A DNA stretch of 64,000 bases, from the NCBI GenBank assembly GCA_020852815.1, contig JADZAN010000002.1, positions 62,001 to 126,000 of the forward strand, written 5' to 3'. Positions 24,942 through 33,261 of this stretch are shown here, one piece after another. The stretch is from Gemmatimonadaceae bacterium. GTDB taxonomy: Bacteria; Gemmatimonadota; Gemmatimonadetes; Gemmatimonadales; Gemmatimonadaceae. The notes under the pieces are model-generated. The model searched no databases. It saw nothing but the letters and a program-made list of their open reading frames with translations, and was not told the origin of the DNA. Each line of letters starts with the position of its first letter. The first letter of the stretch is position 1. The position numbers and the translations under genes are program-made.

Positions 24942-26403
24942 GCCGCGCCTGCAGCACCTGCCACGCGGTGCGCCCCAGGGCGAGCGCGGGCAGGAGCGCC
25001 GCGGTCGCGACCCGGCTCCACACGGGGGCGCCGGCCACGCGCAGCGCGAGGAAGATCAACAGCCCGCCGGCGCTCAAGGCAAGCGATCTCCGCGCCCCGG
25101 GCTCGAGCGCGGGGCGAATGGCGGCTGGCGTCAACGCGACCAGCGCCAGCGAGGGAATCACGTACATCGCGACCACCGCCATTTCCAGGCGCGAGCTGTG
25201 GAGCCAGGCGAGCAGCGCAAACGCCCCCCACCCCGCGAGGAGCGCGAGACCGTTCTCCCACATCGCAACGACGGCCCCGCGCCGCGCCACGCTGATCGGA
25301 TCCAGCGTGGCCAGCATCACCCCAAACAATCCGAAGGCCAGCATGTACCACTGCGTCAGCACGATGGCGGGGGCCCAGCGCGGCAACCACGGCGCCGCCG
25401 CCGGCAGCAGGATCACGCCCAGCACGGTGCAGGGCGCCACGAGCGCGATGCTCCCCGACAACACGCGCGTCGCCAGCGAGCGCAGCGCCGCGGCCTCGCC
25501 CGCAAGGCGCGACGCCGCCGGAATCGCTGCGTTCTTGTAGCCATCGAAGCAGATGTTCAGGACCTGCGCCACACGCTCGGCGAACGAGTAGACGCCGGCG
25601 GTCGGGAGCCCGAACAGGAGCCCCACCACGACCGCCGTCCCCTGTTCGCGCGCCACCATGAGCGAGGAGGCCACGAGGAAGCCGCCCGAATCCCGCATCA
25701 CGCCCCGCAATGGCGCAATCGCCAGCGTCGGCGCGGGCCCGGGCGCCCAGTGATGCAGCATGAGGTTGCTCACCACGGTGCTCACCCCCAGCACGACAAA
25801 GGCGCCGGGTACAAAGACGCCGAACGCCGCGCACGCGACCAGCCCAACGTTCAGCATCAGGACGTTGGCGACGTCCACCGCGGCCAGCCGCTCGTAGGCC
25901 AGCGCCCGTTCCAGCCGCACGCGTGCCCCCGTTCCCCAGGCGAGCGAGAGCATGGTCACCACGGTGCCAAGCATGGGAAGGTGGAACGATCGATCGATCG
26001 CGCCAAAGCCGAGGACGAGCGGCGGCCACCCCAGGCCGGCCATCACGATGACGACACCAACGGCCAGTTGCAGCCCGGAGAGGGCGGCGTACTCCTCTCG
26101 CGTGGGGACCGCGGCGCGTCGAAGCAGCGCCTTGCCAACGCCGAGTTCGGCAGCGTACTGCAGCAGCGTGAACGTCCCGCGGGCGACGGCCAGGAGCCCC
26201 AGTTCGCGCGGTGTGACGAGCAGGACGAGGAGAAGGTTCGCGCTCACGCTGATGACGCGCATCGCGGCCACGCGTGCCGTCATGACGCGCGTACCGCGAT
26301 GCGCGCGGGCCAGGACCTCGTGCGCCGCCACGCCTCCGCTTTCGAGTGCCTCGCTCCTGCCACCCATGCTCGGTCGCCAAGCTCCTGCCGCCGGTTTGTC
26401 CAT
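24937..26403 (-). CDS. Oligosaccharide flippase (Wzx / polysaccharide biosynthesis protein)
   Basis: A 488-residue polytopic membrane protein with about twelve to fourteen helices and the MATE/MVF-like layout of Wzx proteins. RELGLLAVARGTFTLLQYAAELGVGKALLR corresponds to the early helices with the conserved Gly-x-G. The central EQGTAVVVGLLFG and GVYSFAERVAQVLN regions are typical. It would move the lipid-linked repeat unit across the inner membrane. It is transcribed toward the operon it serves. ATG 26403 is my choice; ATG 26367 is the alternative, and neither has a good ribosome-binding site. Confidence 0.86.
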   Translation of the reverse strand: MDKPAAGAWRPSMGGRSEALESGGVAAHEVLARAHRGTRVMTARVAAMRVISVSANLLLVLLVTPRELGLLAVARGTFTLLQYAAELGVGKALLRRAAVPTREEYAALSGLQLAVGVVIVMAGLGWPPLVLGFGAIDRSFHLPMLGTVVTMLSLAWGTGARVRLERALAYERLAAVDVANVLMLNVGLVACAAFGVFVPGAFVVLGVSTVVSNLMLHHWAPGPAPTLAIAPLRGVMRDSGGFLVASSLMVAREQGTAVVVGLLFGLPTAGVYSFAERVAQVLNICFDGYKNAAIPAASRLAGEAAALRSLATRVLSGSIALVAPCTVLGVILLPAAAPWLPRWAPAIVLTQWYMLAFGLFGVMLATLDPISVARRGAVVAMWENGLALLAGWGAFALLAWLHSSRLEMAVVAMYVIPSLALVALTPAAIRPALEPGARRSLALSAGGLLIFLALRVAGAPVWSRVATAALLPALALGRTAWQVLQARR

Positions 26404-26476
26404 CGCCCGCAGCAACAGCCGCGTGCTCGTCGTACCGTCGCCGGCGACGTTTGTTCATCCCGATGCGAAGCGCGTC

Positions 26477-26557
26477 GCCGTCAGCGCGCGCGGCCCCGCG
26501 CCGTCAGCGCGCGCGGCCCCGCGCCATCAGCGCGCGCGGACCTGCGCCGTCAGGGCG
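26477..26557. repeat. 23-base tandem repeat across the stop codon of the GH-like lipoprotein gene
   Basis: Three and a half units with period 23 start at 26477, 26500, 26523 and 26546 (core GCCGTCAGCGCGCGCGG). The minus-strand stop of the GH-like gene (26550-26552) is the TCA inside the last unit, and the same TGA trinucleotide recurs in each unit behind it. The array lies between that gene's end and the flippase start. Confidence 0.85.
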
Positions 26558-28478
26558 CGATGGCGACGATCACGGGATGGTCGGGGACGTCGAGCTGAAT
26601 CGTACGCGCCGATGGCAGCGTGGTCAGCGGTGCCGCCGTGGTGAGCGGTGTGTAGACGCGCACCCTCGAAGAGCCCGGCAGCTCGAGTGTCAGGCGGCGC
26701 GCGGCCACCGACAGATCCCGCCGGTTGGCGGTGTCGTAGGCGTCCGCGTCCTGCCAGAGCAACAGGAGCAGCTCGCCACCCGGGCGCTGCAGCGCGAGGC
26801 GACGGATGCCAGTCGTGTCGCCACGGAGCTGGAGCGTGACCGGTGTGGGGACGAAGGCAGCCGCCTCCGCGTCGCCAACGATCTGCAGCAGGTTGCGGAG
26901 TGCCGTGAACGATGGCTTGGCGCTCCCGTCGAGGCGCAGCAGGCCGAAGTGATCTTCCATCTCACCCGGGTTGCTCCCCTCGTCGATGAGCTCGTAGACA
27001 AACGACCGACGGATCCCGGCCGCGAAGAGCTGCAGCAGTTCGCGCAGGAGATAGCGCGCCTGCGCTCCCTCCGACACCGCCGGATGCCAGGGATTGGTCG
27101 ACACGGGTGACGTGTGGTAGCCGACCTCCGTGGCCTGCTGGGGACGATTGCCCGATATCACGCGCGCTCCCGCCAGATGCTCCGCCAGTCTCGACGTCGG
27201 GACACCGCCGCCGCTGTAGGGATGAATCGACCCTGCATCCATATAGGGTGACAGGTCGCCGACCGCGGGGGCGTTTCGCGCGAAGGCCATCGACGGCCCC
27301 AGCACCTCCAGCGAGGCGGCGAGCGACGGATCGCCCTTGACCGCCTCGAACAGCGCGCGCTGCGCCGCACGCACCTCGGCGGCAAAGAGCAGATGCCCCG
27401 AGTTGTCGTGCTCGTTGAGCCCCTCCACCGCCGCCATCGCCTGCAACCCGAGCCGATCGCGCAGCTCGCGGACGTGCGTCATGTCGTCGTAGTTGCTCCC
27501 CGGACCGGCCGCCGTGCGTCGCGGGCTCATGATGAGCGTGAAGCGCGCACCGGTCGCCATAGCCACCTCGCGATAGCGACCGTACACCTCCCGCATCCAA
27601 TCCTCGTTGGGGAGCACCGTGCCGCCGTCTCGCAGGTGACGAACCCCCAGCTCCTGCAACCGCGGGATGATGATGCTGCGAAGCCCCGACCCGTACACCC
27701 GGTCGAGGTAGCTCAGGTGCACGTTCACGCCTACCGACTGCGTGAACGCCGTCGTCGCCGCCGGCTGCAATGTCACCACGCCGCTATCGGTCACCTGCAC
27801 CACGGCGGAGTCGCGAAAGAGACCCACGCGACCGGCGACAATCGTGCGACCGGCACGGCGTGGGGCGAGCATACCGCTTTCATCGATCGAGAGAATCGAG
27901 GAGTCGGCGCTCTCCCACGTCACGCCGCGCGGCATCGCGATCGATCGTCCATCGCTAAGGGCCAGTTGCGCCGTCACGCGTGCGCTCGCCCCCGACCAGA
28001 GCGGCCCCACGGGTGTGGCCACCACCAGCCCTTGCACGCTCACGGCGCTCGCCATCACCCGCAGCGTGACGCAGAACACGCGCGACCCCACCGTGGCGCG
28101 CGCCGAGGTCACGCCCGCGTCGAGCGGAACCACGAGGTCACCCGCGAGTGCGGCGACTTCGGGCGCATCCGCCGTCCACGGTGCATTGGCGAGCTCCGGC
28201 TTCGCGATCGTGCTCGTTGGAAGGGCGTCGCGCAACCGCACGGTGTCGCCCACGGCGAGTGCGACTTCACCGATTGCCACGATGCCAGGGCGTTCACCGC
28301 CCGGGCCGCGGATCGTGGGAATGGAACACCCCGTCGCGGTCGCGGCGCTCTGGGAGGGGTCGCGGGGAGGCGATACCGCGCGTGTCGCGTTGCCGCATGC
28401 TGCGGCGAGCACCAGGCACGAGAGCCAGGCACGAACGGTGCGCGGGCGTTCTCCGAGGAACGTTGCCAATCCAACCAC
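26550..28478 (-). CDS. Lipoprotein with Ig-like domains and a GH39/GH5-like TIM barrel
   Basis: A 642-residue exported protein. A lipoprotein signal (LAAAC, Cys28) leads to two bacterial Ig-like (Big_2) units at about 65-240: ...TVRLRDAL...VAALAGDLVV... and ...ITWESADSSILSIDESGMLAPRRAG-like. From about 245 on there is a TIM barrel: EGLNEHDN carries the likely acid/base Glu and ATEVGYHT the likely nucleophile, as in clan GH-A. A beta-sandwich tail follows. The GTG start at 28478 is uncertain. Its position behind the flippase suggests trimming of the exported polysaccharide or release of chains. Substrate unknown. Confidence 0.75.
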   Translation of the reverse strand: MVGLATFLGERPRTVRAWLSCLVLAAACGNATRAVSPPRDPSQSAATATGCSIPTIRGPGGERPGIVAIGEVALAVGDTVRLRDALPTSTIAKPELANAPWTADAPEVAALAGDLVVPLDAGVTSARATVGSRVFCVTLRVMASAVSVQGLVVATPVGPLWSGASARVTAQLALSDGRSIAMPRGVTWESADSSILSIDESGMLAPRRAGRTIVAGRVGLFRDSAVVQVTDSGVVTLQPAATTAFTQSVGVNVHLSYLDRVYGSGLRSIIIPRLQELGVRHLRDGGTVLPNEDWMREVYGRYREVAMATGARFTLIMSPRRTAAGPGSNYDDMTHVRELRDRLGLQAMAAVEGLNEHDNSGHLLFAAEVRAAQRALFEAVKGDPSLAASLEVLGPSMAFARNAPAVGDLSPYMDAGSIHPYSGGGVPTSRLAEHLAGARVISGNRPQQATEVGYHTSPVSTNPWHPAVSEGAQARYLLRELLQLFAAGIRRSFVYELIDEGSNPGEMEDHFGLLRLDGSAKPSFTALRNLLQIVGDAEAAAFVPTPVTLQLRGDTTGIRRLALQRPGGELLLLLWQDADAYDTANRRDLSVAARRLTLELPGSSRVRVYTPLTTAAPLTTLPSARTIQLDVPDHPVIVAIAP

Positions 28479-28739
28479 CGCAGTTGAGCAAACCGCGGCT
28501 CGAACGGCGTGGTGTCACGGAGCGCACGCAGAGGTGCGCGTTCTCGGAGCCTCGCCGCGCGGCGCGGCCGGCGGGGGCCGGCGTTGCTCGTGTCGCGACC
28601 CATGCTCGAGGACTCGAGCGCTCCCGGAAGCGGAGCAGGGTCATCCGTTGGACGAGCAATCAGGTGCACGGCAACGTTGGGCTCGCCTAACGCCCGGCGG
28701 CGGCGCAACAGTGGGATCACCCGGATGAGGAAGCTACGC
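28479..28739. other. 261-base gap, no gene seen
   Basis: Lies between two minus-strand genes. It contains a GCCTAAC heptamer at 28685-28691. I see no convincing reading frame, hairpin or promoter. Confidence 0.4.
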
Positions 28740-29465
28740 TCACTCGCCAGCGTCGCGCGCCTCGTACGTCGATGGGACCGACGGTACGTCCCGCACTCCC
28801 TCATGCGGAACGTCCCGCACGAGCGCGCTGGTGGCGCAGGCCAGGCGCCACTGCTCCAGGGCGTCGTGCTGCTGGCAGGCACGCGCGGCAAAGCCCGCGC
28901 AGTCCAGACGCCGCGAGGGGATGAGGTCACGCGGGATGGCTGACAGGGCGCGCCAGAGCGCATGACGCGCCCACAGCACGAGGCACAGCTCCTCGATCGC
29001 CAGGAGCAGGCGCTCCGCGCCAGGGCCGCGGGGGGCGTACGTACGCCGACTCGTCAGGCGCTCGCTCCCCCATCGCATCGTGCGCGCCACGACGCCTTCA
29101 CCATCACCCACGGCGCCAATCAGGACACGGAGCACTGCCTGTTCCTCCCGCAGCTCGCGGGCAAGCACGCGCATCACCTCGCCCAGTTCCTCGCCGATTC
29201 GCGTTGGCTCGAGCGCTGCCTCCGCGGCACTGCGCCCCCTTCCGCGGTCGAGCGCCCGCGCTCCCCTCGCGATCGCTGCCGTGAGCTGCAACGCGACCTC
29301 CGAGGCCCCGACGTGCGCTCGCAGGTAGCGCGCGAGCCCCTCGCTGTCGAGCGCGCGCGTCGGCGAGGTGGCCGCCGCGTGTCCGCGCTCGCCGGTGATG
29401 TCCACCATGGCGTGCGCCCCCTGTGGCTGGGTCGCCGAGTGCGGATACCGCGACGGGGCGCTCAT
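28740..29465 (-). CDS. Small helical protein of unknown function, coupled to the oxidoreductase
   Basis: About 241 residues, mostly alpha-helical. LARYLRAHVGASEVALQLTAAIARGAR, then GEELGEVMRVLARELREEQAVLRVLIGAVG and a C-terminal LLLAIEELCLVLWARHALWRALS stretch resemble a widespread family of uncharacterised helical-bundle proteins (conserved H-x-x-G, E-x2-D/E and L-W-x-A-L positions). ATG 29465 overlaps the stop of the Gfo/Idh/MocA gene by ATGA, so translation is coupled. ATG 29408 is an alternative. Family resemblance is from memory. Confidence 0.6.
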   Translation of the reverse strand: MSAPSRYPHSATQPQGAHAMVDITGERGHAAATSPTRALDSEGLARYLRAHVGASEVALQLTAAIARGARALDRGRGRSAAEAALEPTRIGEELGEVMRVLARELREEQAVLRVLIGAVGDGEGVVARTMRWGSERLTSRRTYAPRGPGAERLLLAIEELCLVLWARHALWRALSAIPRDLIPSRRLDCAGFAARACQQHDALEQWRLACATSALVRDVPHEGVRDVPSVPSTYEARDAGE

Positions 29466-30538
29466 GCGGGGCGACTCCTCGACGCGTGCGAGCGCTGGCC
29501 GGGTGCTGAGGAAAGAACCGCACTTCCCGGCGCGCCCTCCGGCGCGCGCACGGGCACCGCCCGCCCGGTGCGCGCCGCGCGGTCGATCGCGTCCAGGATG
29601 CGGATGTCGGCCTCGCCATCGCGCGCCGTGTCGTCCTCGCCAGTGGTACGCACCACCGTCCGCGCGAAGTGCCGCAGCTCCGCCGCGAACTGATCGTGCA
29701 TGCGATACCGGGTATGTCGCGACCGGCCGTCGCGCTGCACGTGCAGCGCCAGCGGCTCCGCATAGTGAAAGGCCGGCTCCATGCGCAACAGGCGCCGGGT
29801 GCCGAGCGCACTCCACCAGTTGACGCGATGCGCGCGCAGGCTGCAGACAAAGCTCGCCAGGCGCTCGCCGGGATAGCGCAGCAGCGCGGCCGTCATCTCC
29901 GGCACCTGGCCAAACTTGCCGCCGCCCCCCAGGTGCATCCCCTGCACCTCCAACGGTTCGCTGCCGAAGACCATCCGCGCCGCATTCACGCAGTAGATCC
30001 CCAGGTCGAAGAGTCCACCGCGACCGGCGCGCTCGAGGCGGATGTCGCCGGCGTCAACCGGCGACGAGAAGACGGAGGCAAAGATGCGCAGCTCGCCCGT
30101 GGCGCGCGCCCGTGCCAGGGTAATCGCGCGTCGCGTCGCTTCGTCGAAGTAGAGCCGATACGCGACCATGAGCCGCGCCCCGGTACTCGCGGCCATCTCC
30201 CGCATGTGCCGCGCGTCGGCTACGGTGGTGGTCACCGGCTTCTCGCACAGCACGTGCACGCCGCGTTGCAGCGCGCGGCGCGCGAAGTCGGCGTGCAGCT
30301 GGTTGGGAAGGGCGATGTATACCGCATCCACCGCACCGCTCTCCAGCAGGGCGTCGTAGTCCTGATAGCGAACCACGAGCGGCGTGTCGCGTCGCGACAC
30401 CTGGCGCCGGGCGCGCGCGCGGTGGCCGGAGACGAGCGCCTCGAGCCGCACGTCGCGCCGCGCATGGCGAAACGCCGGAATCACGGCACGTTCGGCGATG
30501 TCGCCGATCCCGACCAACGCGAAGCGGATGGGTGACAC
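29462..30538 (-). CDS. Gfo/Idh/MocA family NAD(P)-dependent oxidoreductase
   Basis: A 358-residue sugar-type dehydrogenase. FALVGIGDIAERAVIPAF is the Rossmann motif and VLCEKPVTTTVADAR contains the family's EKP signature (catalytic Lys). GGLFDLGIYCVNAARMVFG corresponds to the C-terminal substrate domain with its D-x-G-x-H/Y core. I chose GTG 30538, five bases after GGGAG on the minus strand; GTG 30541 and an upstream ATG at 30592 are alternatives. It sits between glycan and envelope genes, so a sugar or nucleotide-sugar substrate is likely but not shown. Confidence 0.88.
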   Translation of the reverse strand: MSPIRFALVGIGDIAERAVIPAFRHARRDVRLEALVSGHRARARRQVSRRDTPLVVRYQDYDALLESGAVDAVYIALPNQLHADFARRALQRGVHVLCEKPVTTTVADARHMREMAASTGARLMVAYRLYFDEATRRAITLARARATGELRIFASVFSSPVDAGDIRLERAGRGGLFDLGIYCVNAARMVFGSEPLEVQGMHLGGGGKFGQVPEMTAALLRYPGERLASFVCSLRAHRVNWWSALGTRRLLRMEPAFHYAEPLALHVQRDGRSRHTRYRMHDQFAAELRHFARTVVRTTGEDDTARDGEADIRILDAIDRAARTGRAVPVRAPEGAPGSAVLSSAPGQRSHASRSRPA

Positions 30539-30573
30539 CACGGCTCCCTGTGCTGGGAGAGGCAAACTCGCGA

Positions 30574-30592
30574 ATGCGGCGGCGCGCCGCAT
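30574..30592. promoter_or_regulatory. Perfect palindrome between divergent genes
   Basis: ATGCGGC (30574-30580) and GCCGCAT (30586-30592) flank GGCGC in the 276-base gap between the oxidoreductase and BON genes. Could be an operator or a leader hairpin. Confidence 0.35.
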
Positions 30593-30814
30593 CGGGACCA
30601 GGGACGAGGAGCATCTCTACCTTCCGGACGATCCCGGCCGCGCATCCCACGCGAATGCCACACGCATGACGGACGAGCGCGCTGCTACCCCGTGGGAGAC
30701 AGGGAAAAACGCCCCGCGCGGCGACTGTTGCCGTCACAAGCGAAGCGGCACGTTGCTCCGTGGCCGACGGCCAAACGTCACAACTTCAACACCCTCACGA
30801 GAGGAGCTATCAGC

Positions 30815-31882
30815 ATGTGGTCTGGACGCAACGAGGCGAATGAGTATCGCGAACGCCCACGGCGGGATCGCCAGCGTGATTGGGACGACCAGGGAGACTC
30901 GGAGGGCGGTGCGTACCGCGCGCGAGACCGTCGCTGGTCCGACGACCGCGAACGCGAGGGCGATGCGGGGGCCTGGCGCAGGTCCTACGAAATGGACGCC
31001 GATCGGGACGACGGTGGTTCGATGCGCGGTCGCTACGACTCGCGACCGGGATCGTGGAATGCGCGATCGATGAGCGATCGCCCGTGGGAAATCCGCGCGT
31101 GGGACGATCGCGGGTCGAGCCGCCGTCCTGGGCGCGGCGACCGCGAGCAACGGTGGGATCGAGATCGACAGGACGACATGAGTTCGTTCGCCCGGTACGA
31201 TCGCGAAGCAGGCTGGGGAGCGCGCGGTGCGCGCGAGCCGTGGTGGGGCTCCGAAGAGCAGGCCGACGGCTACTCCAGCCGCCATGGCTTCGGGCCGGGC
31301 GAGGATCGCGCCCGCCGGTGGGGGAGCATGGGGCGGTACGCCGATAGCATGGAGGATGGGAGCGCCATGGACGACGCACGCGTGCGACGCCAGGGCCTCT
31401 ACGGACCTAACGAGTACGCGGGTGCGATGGATGGCGGCACGTGGGGCGCGTCCTTTGCCGGTCGTGGCCCCAAGGGTTGGCAGCGCTCCGACGAGCGCAT
31501 GCGCGAGGACCTCAACGAGGCACTGGCACGCCACCCCGGCATCGATGCCAGCGAGATCGAGGTCGCCGTCGACAACGGGGAGATCACGCTGAGCGGGACG
31601 GTGCGCGACCGTCGCCACAAGCGCGCCGCGGAGGATGTGGCCGAGAACATCTTCGGTGCCTCGGAGATCCAGAATCACCTGCGCGTCAGGCGTCAGGACG
31701 ACGCCGAACGCGACGACGCTCGAGGGACCAGCATGTCCCGGCGCGGTGAGTCGGAGCAGCAGGGCGCCTCCGGCCGCTCGCGCGAAGGGCGGCAGTCGTC
31801 AGGCAACCCGGCGTCCTCGGGGGCCGGCACCGCGACGTCGACGGCCGGCGAAGGAGCCGAGGGTCGCAGCAAGTCGCGTTAG
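30815..31882 (+). CDS. BON-domain protein with long Arg/Asp-rich N-terminus
   Basis: A 355-residue protein. Residues 1-225 are an extreme low-complexity region dominated by Arg, Asp, Trp, Gly and Glu, likely disordered. A BON domain (about 228-290, MREDLNEALARHPGIDASEIEVAVDNGE.. then LSGTVRDRRHKRAAEDVAENI) follows and the last 60 residues are Ser/Gly-rich. BON domains bind phospholipid or other envelope ligands. No signal peptide is visible, so the protein may act in the cytoplasm. Start ATG 30815 has GAGGAG eight bases upstream. The TAG stop is within a GTTAGGC heptamer. Confidence 0.85.
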   Translation: MWSGRNEANEYRERPRRDRQRDWDDQGDSEGGAYRARDRRWSDDREREGDAGAWRRSYEMDADRDDGGSMRGRYDSRPGSWNARSMSDRPWEIRAWDDRGSSRRPGRGDREQRWDRDRQDDMSSFARYDREAGWGARGAREPWWGSEEQADGYSSRHGFGPGEDRARRWGSMGRYADSMEDGSAMDDARVRRQGLYGPNEYAGAMDGGTWGASFAGRGPKGWQRSDERMREDLNEALARHPGIDASEIEVAVDNGEITLSGTVRDRRHKRAAEDVAENIFGASEIQNHLRVRRQDDAERDDARGTSMSRRGESEQQGASGRSREGRQSSGNPASSGAGTATSTAGEGAEGRSKSR

Positions 31883-32006
31883 GCACGGAGGGCGTCACCT
31901 GCCGGCACCCACGACGCGGGGCGTGGCCCGAGCGCCGGACCGTCACGGTCCGCGTCTGAGCCGCCCCCGCGTCGCTGGATGCTCCCACGCCACTCGCCAC
32001 CGGCCG

Positions 32007-32636
32007 ATGGATCACGCCACGATGGATCGCGACGACCGCCCACCGGACCCGCTGGGCATCGGTGCCGACGATCGCATCGATGTTCGCTTCACACGCGTCC
32101 GACGCGTCGCCTGGCTCCTCCTCGTGCCGATGCTCGTCGCTGCCGGCGTCCGGTGGGAGGTCCCCGGGAGCGGCATCGGACTCACCGTGCCGCGCACGAT
32201 GCTCGTCTACCTCCTGGTGCTGGTGGTGTTGCGCCTGGCGGGCAAGCGGACACTCGGCGAGATGAACACCTTCGACCTCGCCATCCTGCTGATCGTGAGC
32301 GAGGCAGTGCAACCGGCACTCGTCGGCGACGACCACTCGCTCACCAACGCGGCCCTCATCCTGCTTACGCTCGTTGGCATGGACGCCTTGCTGGGGTTTG
32401 CCAAGGACCGATCGCCCACGCTCTCCACCTGGCTGGACGATGTCCCCGCCGTCCTCCTGGAGGATGGTCAACCGCGCGAACAGGTCATGCGACGGCATCG
32501 CGTCGATGTCGACGACCTGCTCCAGGCGGCGCGGCAACAGCATGGACTGCTCGCCCTGCAATCGGTCCGGTACGCCATCCTCGAACGCGGGGGCAATATC
32601 TCCATCATCCCGGGCACCGACACCACCCCGCGCTGA
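32007..32636 (+). CDS. DUF421 (YetF-like) membrane protein
   Basis: A 209-residue inner-membrane protein. Three predicted helices (about 32-48, 60-80, 93-110 and a further one) carry the family core LVVLRLAGKRTLGEMNTFDLAILLIVSEAVQPALVG. The C-terminal soluble half (STWLDDVPAVLLEDGQPREQVMRRHRVDVDDLLQAAR) matches the DUF421 cytosolic domain. Function unknown. Start ATG 32007; ATG 32022 is in frame. It converges with the thioesterase three bases away. Confidence 0.88.
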   Translation: MDHATMDRDDRPPDPLGIGADDRIDVRFTRVRRVAWLLLVPMLVAAGVRWEVPGSGIGLTVPRTMLVYLLVLVVLRLAGKRTLGEMNTFDLAILLIVSEAVQPALVGDDHSLTNAALILLTLVGMDALLGFAKDRSPTLSTWLDDVPAVLLEDGQPREQVMRRHRVDVDDLLQAARQQHGLLALQSVRYAILERGGNISIIPGTDTTPR

Positions 32637-32639
32637 GCG

Positions 32640-33053
32640 TCACCCCCGCGAGAAGACACGCCGCACGTCGTCGCCTACGCGCGTGACCTTCCCCGTGGCA
32701 CGGGAGATGGGGCACCACAGCGTGCGCGTGCGCGCCAGCACCTTGCGGTCGCGCGCGCGAAGGATCTCCACAAATCGTTCGAAGCGAATCGCCTCCGCTT
32801 GCCCGACCCACGTCGACGCGACGATGGCGTCGCCGGGAAGGGCAGGGAGCTTGTAGTCGATCTCGTGGCGCAGCGCGACCCAGGCGATGCCCTCCTGCTG
32901 CCTCGTCGTAGCCGCGGCACGCCAGTGCGCCGTCGCCACGTCCTGCGCCCAGCGCAGGTAGACGACGTTGTTCACGTGCCCCAGCTCGTCGATGTCGTCC
33001 GTCGAGATGACGAGCGGGAGTTCGAAGCGATCGTCGGGATGCGGCGTCGACAT
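32640..33053 (-). CDS. Acyl-CoA thioesterase (4HBT/YbgC-like)
   Basis: A 137-residue hot-dog fold protein. ISTDDIDELGHVNNVVYLRWAQDV has the catalytic Asp and His-Val-Asn-Asn motif of YbgC/FadM-like thioesterases. The C-terminal sheet region RFERFVEILRARDRKVLARTRTLWCPIS fits. It hydrolyses acyl-CoA or acyl-carrier thioesters in the cytoplasm; chain length unknown. Single gene, divergent from the amidase. Confidence 0.9.
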   Translation of the reverse strand: MSTPHPDDRFELPLVISTDDIDELGHVNNVVYLRWAQDVATAHWRAAATTRQQEGIAWVALRHEIDYKLPALPGDAIVASTWVGQAEAIRFERFVEILRARDRKVLARTRTLWCPISRATGKVTRVGDDVRRVFSRG

Positions 33054-33261
33054 ATGGAAGTCGGGGGGAGTCCTGGCGCTCCATGCAAGAAAGCGCTCCC
33101 AGCGCGCGGGTCAACCGGGGAGTCGCGTCGCATGGAGCGACAGAGGTTGTCCCGTCGTCCGTCGCACGCTATCGTCGAGCCGCGCCGCCGGAAATACTGG
33201 TGGGTTCTGACACCACGTCCAGGGCGATGCGCCGACGCCACTCTGCCAAGACTCACTCGAC

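Noticed and set aside
23711-26458. A 915-codon minus-strand open frame and an 890-codon plus-strand frame over the GT4 and flippase region
   Set aside because: Both cross clear GT4 and membrane-protein genes, with compositions (Arg, Gly, Ala) of frame-shadow type.
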